Origin: Pseudofabraea citricarpa
Taxonomy: Eukaryota; Ascomycota; Leotiomycetes; Helotiales; Dermateaceae
Direction of reading: 5' to 3'
Length of the DNA: 64,000 nt
Assembly: GCA_029641185.1 (NCBI GenBank)
Contig: JAPWGK010000002.1
Span: 1,674,001-1,738,000, forward strand
Made by a program: the position numbers and the translations under genes. Within the stretch, counting starts at the first letter, position 1. The number at the start of each line of letters is the position of its first letter. Shown here one piece after another: positions 58,281 to 64,000 of this stretch. The notes beneath the pieces are model-generated. The model was not told the origin of the DNA and did not search any database. It worked only from the letters and a program-made list of their open reading frames with translations.

Positions 58281-58917
58281 AGTAAGTCTCCTGTGCATTG
58301 CACCTTGTTCATGAGCATCTTACCCCTCCCCGCCATCTGCTGTTTCAAGGCAAGCTCAGAACCTCAACCCAACACAATGGCGCCGCCTAAGTCTTCTTCA
58401 TCACTCCTGATTATAGGGTTCTACTTACTGACATTTCACCTTCATAGTGGGAAAGTCTCACAAGTTCAATGATCGTGACCACGCCGCCCTAGCTGATGGC
58501 ACGGCTGGTCCGGAAGAGCATCTACCCCGTTACTTCGCCAAGTCAGGTTACGAAGGTACCGATCCCAAGAAGGCTAAGAAGAATGGTGCTGGTAAGGGCG
58601 GATGGTATGTTTTGTCTCTTCATACTCCTATCTACATGCAAATCAGACGAATACTAACCTTCTCCGCCAGGGGTGTCGATGGCGACGAAGTCCAAGATGC
58701 TGGTTTCAATCTGAACAATGCTCGCCGTCGGTCTAATAGCAGTTCCTACTCTGCTGGTCTCAAAGACTTCAAGACGAAGTTTGAGGCTATCGAGACCGAG
58801 CCTGTCTTCGAAGAGGAGCTTCATGGTCCTGGTTCAGAGGAGGATCTCACTGCTAGACGTGTCAATACCGAGAGCTCTGAGGGAAGCGTCGATGAAGAGC
58901 ACAAGGCTAAGGAGTAG
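58281..58917 (+). CDS. STF2-like (ATPase-stabilising/hydrophilin) protein
   Basis: Exons 58281, 58448-58604 and 58671-58917 give 134 residues. The protein has HLPRYFAKSGYEGTDPKKAK, the NGAGKGGWGVDGDE glycine block and ARRRSNSSS, then an acidic tail (ETEPVFEEELHGPGSEED). This resembles fungal Stf2-type proteins, which are small hydrophilins first described as ATP-synthase inhibitor stabilisers and later linked to desiccation tolerance. No in-frame ATG exists upstream of GGAAAG; the only simple solution uses the strong donor GTAAGT at 58282, so that A (58281) and TG (58448-58449) form the start codon. Another ATG at 58377 lies in that intron and leads only to a short out-of-frame peptide. The start is therefore less secure than the body of the protein. 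Confidence 0.72.
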
Positions 58918-59471
58918 AGTGTCTGTGTACGAGGAGGAACATGATCAACTGTACCACCACATTTTAGATGGTACAATTGGCTGGCCGATTTCATCTGCTG
59001 GCAGGTTCATGACTCTCTTTCTCATTTGTTTCATATGGCCATCGTGGCATCGATGAACTGGCAGGTAAAGGCCCAGATGTATTATCATAGCTCCTCAAAG
59101 GCATAGATGGATGCCCAGTACTTAATTGTTCCACCTTGCTGTTGACGTGAATGTGTAGCCATTGGCTGATCAGAAGAATCTCAAAGGATTGAATAGACTC
59201 AAAGCTCTCGATCATATAACTTGACTTGTTATGCTGTGCTTGAGCACTTATTAATTAATTATCACCATGAATGTATGTTGTCGTCGCTTGTAGCAGGTCA
59301 GGATACTCGTCCGAAAAGGGAGTCATCACCGGCTTCGCTAATCTGCTGTCCGGACCCCGCCAACAGTAGTGGGGGGTCACGACAGTAGAAACAAGTACAG
59401 TCATATTGATGTAAAGCAATCTTCTATTTAGCCACGCCACTTGTTAAGAGCATCTAATCAGAACAGCGGCC
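58918..59471. other. Intergenic region
   Basis: This holds the 3' region of the STF2-like gene and the promoter of the following SDR gene. No feature is seen. Confidence 0.5.
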
Positions 59472-60740
59472 ATGCCTTATTCTCTGAAGGGAAGAAATGT
59501 ACTCGTAACAGGTATGTCAAGATTTCAGACTCGAGCAATCTTTCTTTGTCAGGCTTGACTCAGGCGACCTGTGGAAGGTGCTTGATACTTCGTGGATCCT
59601 CTGAAACCCAATCCATTTAAAGCAATCCATACTGACATGGAAATTTTTGATTATAGGAGGCTCTCGGTGAGGATTGTACTCTTCCTCTGTCTTTCTAAAT
59701 ATATAAATATCAGTTGGTGGAGGGACTACTAATACCTTTCCATTGATACTTCTTTCCTACTTCTTTCTCGACTCCCTAGATCAGTGGTTGTTAAACCTCA
59801 CATATTTCTTACCAGTGCTGGGTTAAACTTCTGAAAGCATGACTAACTAGTAATATCAGTGGCCTGGGTGAAATTATCTGCCTAAAATTCGCTCAAGAGG
59901 GATGCAGCATCGCTATCAATTACATGTCAAATGTTGATAGGGCCAAAAGCGTAGCAGAGAAGGTGGAAAAGGAGCATGGGATGAAAGCTGTCATTATCCA
60001 AGGTGTAAGTTAGCGTCTTCGCTTGCCTCTAGAAACAGAAGCGACCTATCTACTAAGACTGAGCAAAGAATATGGGAATCGAGGCAGACTGTGAGAGAAC
60101 TGTCCGCGAAGCCATCGTGGCCCTCGGTGGTCTTGACATTATCATTTCGAATGCAGGTTACACGAGGTTCTCTGACTTCTCCGATCTATCCGCCTCCACA
60201 AGCGAGGATTGGGATACCTGCTTTGCTGTAAATGTCAAGGCACAGACTCATCTTCTTCGAGCGGCTCTGCCTACCTTTGAACAGAATGCCGAAGGTGGTG
60301 TCATGACTATCACTTCGAGTATTGCAGGCGAATACACAGCAGGAAGTTCCATGCCCTATAGTGTTACCAAAGCTGCTCAGCTGCACTTGATGCGATGCCT
60401 GGCACGTACTCAAGGACCTAAAGTTCGAGTAAATGGTAAGAAAACAGACATAAATATAATAACTCAGCTTGTAATATGTCGCTAATTTTAACAGCGGTAT
60501 TGCCGGGCCTTTTGTTGACTGAATGGGGTAACCAATATGGCGAAGAATCGATTCGGGACATGAAGGAGAGAGCTTGGTTGAAGAAAGAGGTACGCTACTG
60601 TTCCATATATTGCGAATTTTTGCTGACTTCCTAAGACTGGTCTGGAGGATTGCGCTCAGGCTTTTGTTGATATTGCACGGAACACTTCGATGACTGGTCA
60701 GAAGATTCAGATTGATTCGGGACTTGCAAATGTTGCTTAG
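59472..60740 (+). CDS. Short-chain dehydrogenase/reductase with a 10-nt exon
   Basis: Exons 59472-59511, 59657-59666, 59860-60004, 60069-60435, 60495-60589 and 60636-60740 give 253 residues. The protein reads SLKGRNVLVTGGSRGLGEII, with TGGSRGLG as the NAD(P) loop, SNAGYTRF, catalytic Ser in TITSSIAG, and Y-S-V-T-K as the active-site motif. The C-terminal AVLPGLLLTEWG and GQKIQIDSG complete the fold. This is a classical FabG-like SDR with unknown substrate. Exon 2 contributes only GGAGGCTCTCG-type sequence (ten nt) and is essential to complete the glycine loop. Introns 1 and 2 (145 and 193 nt) are longer than the rest. The Tyr and Lys are intact, so the enzyme should be active. Confidence 0.85.
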
Positions 60741-61396
60741 GGAAAGGGGCCCAGGGGTTATAATCAGACGGACAATTCATTCAGAATCTATTTTATCAAA
60801 AATCATCTTCCAGTTAGAAAACCAGGGGCAGTGATTCAACCGGTTCTGCCTCTCGTCCCTTTCTTCTTTACCTACCTAGGTAGCAGATCTATCCTGGTAC
60901 GCCCACTTCTATTGTTTTGCACAGCGACTTCCGAGGTTTGTTTTAAATCCTAGACGTTATCGATCGCCTCCATAGTTACAATCGGCTGCGCTTCTGGGCT
61001 TACTGCATGTATGTCTTATCTCAATGAGGCAGTGAACTTAGAAACTCATTGTGTGGCGGCCTATCTAGAAACAACGTTAGAAGTTCACGAGCAACACACA
61101 TATCCGAGCAGGTCTCCGCCCATGGAGTCCACCAGTTAAGACAGTGCCATACAAAAACTTTTGCGTCAAATTTCAATGTTGTACTTTACAAAGACATATA
61201 TGGTCATAGAACCATGTTACATGATGTGAATCACTCTCAAATCTTCACGGGTTTTGCTAGGATGATATTTTAATTCTCGAGACAGATCTGTTCATAGCAT
61301 CAACTATTTTTTACTTCTCTTTCTTATCTTACAATCAACATACATGGGTGGGTATATTACAAGCCACCTATTCTTTGCTCGCTTGCTCGCTAGCTC
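60741..61396. other. Convergent intergenic region
   Basis: This lies between the 3' ends of the SDR (+) and FMT (-) genes, including AT-rich and CTACCTACCTAGGTAG-type palindromic sequence near 60875. No gene is supported. Confidence 0.5.
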
Positions 61397-62685
61397 CTAC
61401 AATCTGCAATGGTCTCTATTTTCACTTAATACAAGAGCTGCCGGACTCTTCTTGCCCCCTGCAACTGTGATACTCTTCACACGAACTCCCGTGTCTGAAG
61501 TCATTCGGAAGACGACAGATTTGTCGAGTAATGCACAATATGATACTGAAACACCTTCAGCCGCAGTTGGAAGTGTGTGCCATGATAGGCCAGCATCAGG
61601 CGAATTCACGTCCTCATTGGTGTCTTCCTTGGCATCAGATACAATATCTGAAATTGGGACAGCTTGGATTCCATCAAAAATCCAACGCTTGGGATTCTCG
61701 GAAATATGGGTAACCTCGGTCCAGAGGGGACCCAATGCCAGATAGCGACGGGCTATAGCGTCGGCTGACCAATTCCAATTGATGCGTCTATCTTCAGGGA
61801 CGATCTTTGGAGCATGTAAGTTCTTGATAGTGTCTGGCATTGGAGGAGGGTCGATTTCTACCAGAGGTGGTACAAATAGTCTGTCTCGTACACCTTTTAC
61901 AAGTAAATCAGCAGCTTCCGGGGTAACACGGGATAGAACATCTCCGTATGAGAAGCTGGGTTCACGATTTATCTCCGCACTTCTAGCTAGTATGACTCCC
62001 CGATCGAAGGACTTTTCATCCAAAGTTTGAAGGCTTACACCAGTACTTGTTGCACCAGAAAGTAGAAAGTGATGTATTGGTGCCGGCCCACGGAATCTCC
62101 TACCTGTTAGCAATACGTAGATGGGCAGAGAGGAGATATTTACGCTGGGAGAATGGACGGATGCACATTCAACCCGCCATATTCTGTACTTTTGAGAATT
62201 CGCGCAGGTACGAATAAGCCAAACGAGACAGCAACTATGAGATTGATCGATTCGCCGTTTGGTTTGGGTAGCTTTTTTGAGTGAATATTGGCACCGATTC
62301 AAGACGGGGAGTTGGTCATTACCTCCCAGCCTGTAAAGGTGTCCCTTTCGTGTATTGGCAGTCCCAATGTTTGGGCAACAGCTTTGATAGGAACTGACGA
62401 GAATGGTCAACAACAAGAAGTCGATGTCGATGCGACCACTATACCTTCCCTGATATTTTTCATCCCCCTTCCTGATTTCTTTCCCGGGCGACAGAGAACA
62501 TCAATAGAGGCTATTGAGTTTGGATCTCGCTTCTGTTCATTGTGTAAGGCTTGTAACGAGGCGCTACTAAAGCCATCGGATCCACAGAATAGGATCCTTA
62601 AAGGCTTTGAGCCCTTTGTGCTATAGTACCTGCGGCTAGAAGCTACGAATGTCGAAGACCGCGTCAAGCGGCCAACAAGGAGCAT
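61397..62685 (-). CDS. FMT1: Mitochondrial methionyl-tRNA formyltransferase
   Basis: Exons, in coding order: 62685-62445, 62393-62323, 62271-62144 and 62099-61397, giving 380 residues. The N-terminus (MLLVGRLTRSSTFVASSRR) is a typical mitochondrial presequence. The formyltransferase domain has PLRILFCGSDGFSSASLQAL, then catalytic Asn139 and His141 in LNVHPSILPARFRG, the TGVSLQTLDE motif and Asp179 in FDRGVIL, matching the Asn-His-Asp triad of the bacterial enzyme. A C-terminal OB-like domain follows. It formylates Met-tRNA for mitochondrial translation start, using 10-formyl-tetrahydrofolate. The four-exon model is needed to restore the active-site loop, and the third intron ends at GGTAG, not at the nearer ACAG, which would run into a stop. 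Confidence 0.93.
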
Positions 62686-63367
62686 TTTCAGACGCAGAAT
62701 CCTAGAGAGAACTTGTCAGCTCTGTCTGTACTGAACAACCTCCTGGGGGACAACACATAGGCTCAAGGGATCTATCCCAGTTCACTACGCTGGGCATGAG
62801 CCGTGTCCCACATAACAATTGGGAACTAACAGGACAAGTTAGCACACCGCATGTGCTGGTTCTCTTTTAGAGCCTGCCTTGGCTTGGATAGGGATGGCTG
62901 GATGCTGGATGCTGGATGGTGGACGTGGACGTGGCACGTGAGTGGGAAGACCCTGAAGAACTCAAGCCTGTTTAGCCACTGCGCGACCTCGTTTCACACC
63001 TGGAACCCTTGCGAGTCAGCAACTGTACCGCCACACTTCTGACCACTTACGCCAGTGCATCCCAAGAACCGGCATCTCATACGTCAACAATGCATAACAG
63101 CCCGAACGCCCTAATATGTACTATCTATCGCCTTCAACCTCACCGTCGCGCATTCCCAGCCCGTCCAATTTGGGCCGCACCCAGCCTAGTTGCCTCCTGC
63201 TGCGCACCTCTCACTTGCCCCTCTTCACTTTCATTTAGCAAACTGAGTGAGCGCAACTACGACAGAGCACGACCTCCACTATAACACACCGGGAGTGACC
63301 ACCAACTTGCTCCCATTGTTCTCCTCAGAGTTGCAGCCATCCTCCGCGCATTGCACTTGAAAATGCA
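62686..63367. other. Divergent intergenic region
   Basis: This is the upstream region of FMT (-) and CCZ1 (+). A short GGATGCTGGATGCTGGATGG direct repeat is found at about 62899-62918. No gene is supported. Confidence 0.5.
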
Positions 63368-64000
63368 ATGTCGCACACTGCTGAGGACACCCAAAAGGTC
63401 GTTCCCGCTCAACTAGGATTCTTAGCCATCTACAACCCGTCTTTGGGCACGACAGATGAAACTTTGCCTCAGCAGATAGTGTATTACGCTTCCAGGTCTC
63501 CAAACGAGCATCAGAAACGGACGTCCTCAACTAGCCAGCCAAAGGAGGAATTGACTCGAGAGGAACATAATGAACAGTTGAGGCAGATTGGGCTTGCCCA
63601 GGGAATGGTGGAGTTTGGCAGAAGTTTTTCTGACGGCAAGTCTGTCGATACTATAGAGACTGAGAAGTCTAGGATAATTATTCACGAGCTAGAAACTGGC
63701 TGGTGGATATTGGCTGTGAGCCGACCCAGAAGCGTTTTGGCAGCGACTTAACTGACATATCAGCCAGTCAATCGACCTAACCAGACTACCAACTACGACT
63801 TCGGGAAGTGGAAAGGGCAAAGACATCGAAAAGCAGGATGCGATTGAATACTCCTCGCGCGAAGTCAAACCCGCCATACTTCTTCTGGGAGATCTACTTC
63901 GTGCACATGCAACTTTCCTGCTTCACCATGCTTCATCTATGAGCGCTCTCTTCGTCCGCAATAGGCGATCAAAATTCACAGGAATTCTGGCACGTTACTG
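63368..64000 (+). CDS. CCZ1: Vacuolar fusion protein Ccz1, 3' truncated by window end
   Basis: Exon 1 (63368-63715) and the start of exon 2 (63768-64000) give 193 residues before the window ends. The longin-type N-terminal domain has AQLGFLAIYNPSLG, QQIVYYAS, GLAQGMVEFGRSF and HELETGWWILA, joined by the splice to SIDLTRLP; further on comes DLLRAHATFLLHHASSMSAL. These are the landmarks of fungal Ccz1. With Mon1 it is the exchange factor that activates Rab7/Ypt7 on late endosomes, autophagosomes and the vacuole. The acceptor is CCAG at 63767; the CAG four nt earlier gives a frame that stops. The C-terminal part is outside the window. The ATG at 63363 is out of frame. Confidence 0.9.

Noticed and set aside
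1..64000. Biosynthetic gene cluster, transposon, viral insertion or other dedicated system
   Set aside because: No core synthase, transposase, reverse transcriptase, viral protein or terminal inverted repeats were seen; the two SDR genes lie among housekeeping genes.

Overview
This is nuclear DNA from a filamentous ascomycete (Pezizomycotina). The genes are dense and almost all interrupted by short GT-AG introns, usually 45-70 nt, and the intergenic spaces are pyrimidine-rich and AT-rich. The gene content is fungal: Fungal_trans regulator, CBM48/Crp1-like protein, ICE2, KEX1, GRG-1, STF2-like protein. The overall look suggests Leotiomycetes, but that placement is an inference; nothing here proves the class. 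I joined exons by reading frame, splice sites and family conservation, and checked every multi-exon CDS for a multiple of three.

Layout. 0-10 kb: 3' part of a Fungal_trans transcription factor (+), a CBM48/Crp1-like protein (-), the PKA regulatory subunit (+). 10-19 kb: splicing factor SPF27 (+), neutral ceramidase (+), RNA polymerase III largest subunit (-). 19-29 kb: a five-copy ~50 bp repeat, Nem1 phosphatase (-) back to back with eIF2B-beta (+), an RG-rich orphan (+), an SDR with a 9-nt exon (+), a SAP-motif protein (-). 30-42 kb: ICE2 (-), MYG1 nuclease (+), endosulfine (-), SFM1 methyltransferase (+), KEX1 (+), RAE1/GLE2 (-). 42-54 kb: an orphan (-), ethanolamine-phosphate cytidylyltransferase (+), branched-chain aminotransferase (+), a second orphan (-), GRG-1 (+), PPC decarboxylase (-), GRX5 (+). 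54-64 kb: a Ser/Thr-rich membrane protein (-), DRE2 (-), an STF2-like protein (+), a second SDR with a 10-nt exon (+), mitochondrial Met-tRNA formyltransferase (-), the 5' part of CCZ1 (+).

The genes are mainly housekeeping: transcription and splicing (RPC1, SPF27, RAE1), translation (eIF2B-beta, FMT, SFM1), Fe-S assembly (GRX5, DRE2), phospholipid and ER homeostasis (Nem1, ICE2, ECT1, ceramidase) and nutrient signalling (PKA-R, endosulfine, GRG-1). I see no biosynthetic gene cluster, no transposase or reverse transcriptase, no viral insertion, no CRISPR-like array and no confident tRNA. I did not find a new multi-gene system. The most interesting signals are gene-structure oddities (a start codon apparently split by an intron, two SDR microexons in the dinucleotide-binding loop, a GC-AG intron in the phosphatase domain of Nem1), an altered substrate-clamp residue in PPC decarboxylase, several tandem repeats, and a few unrecognised conserved-looking proteins.
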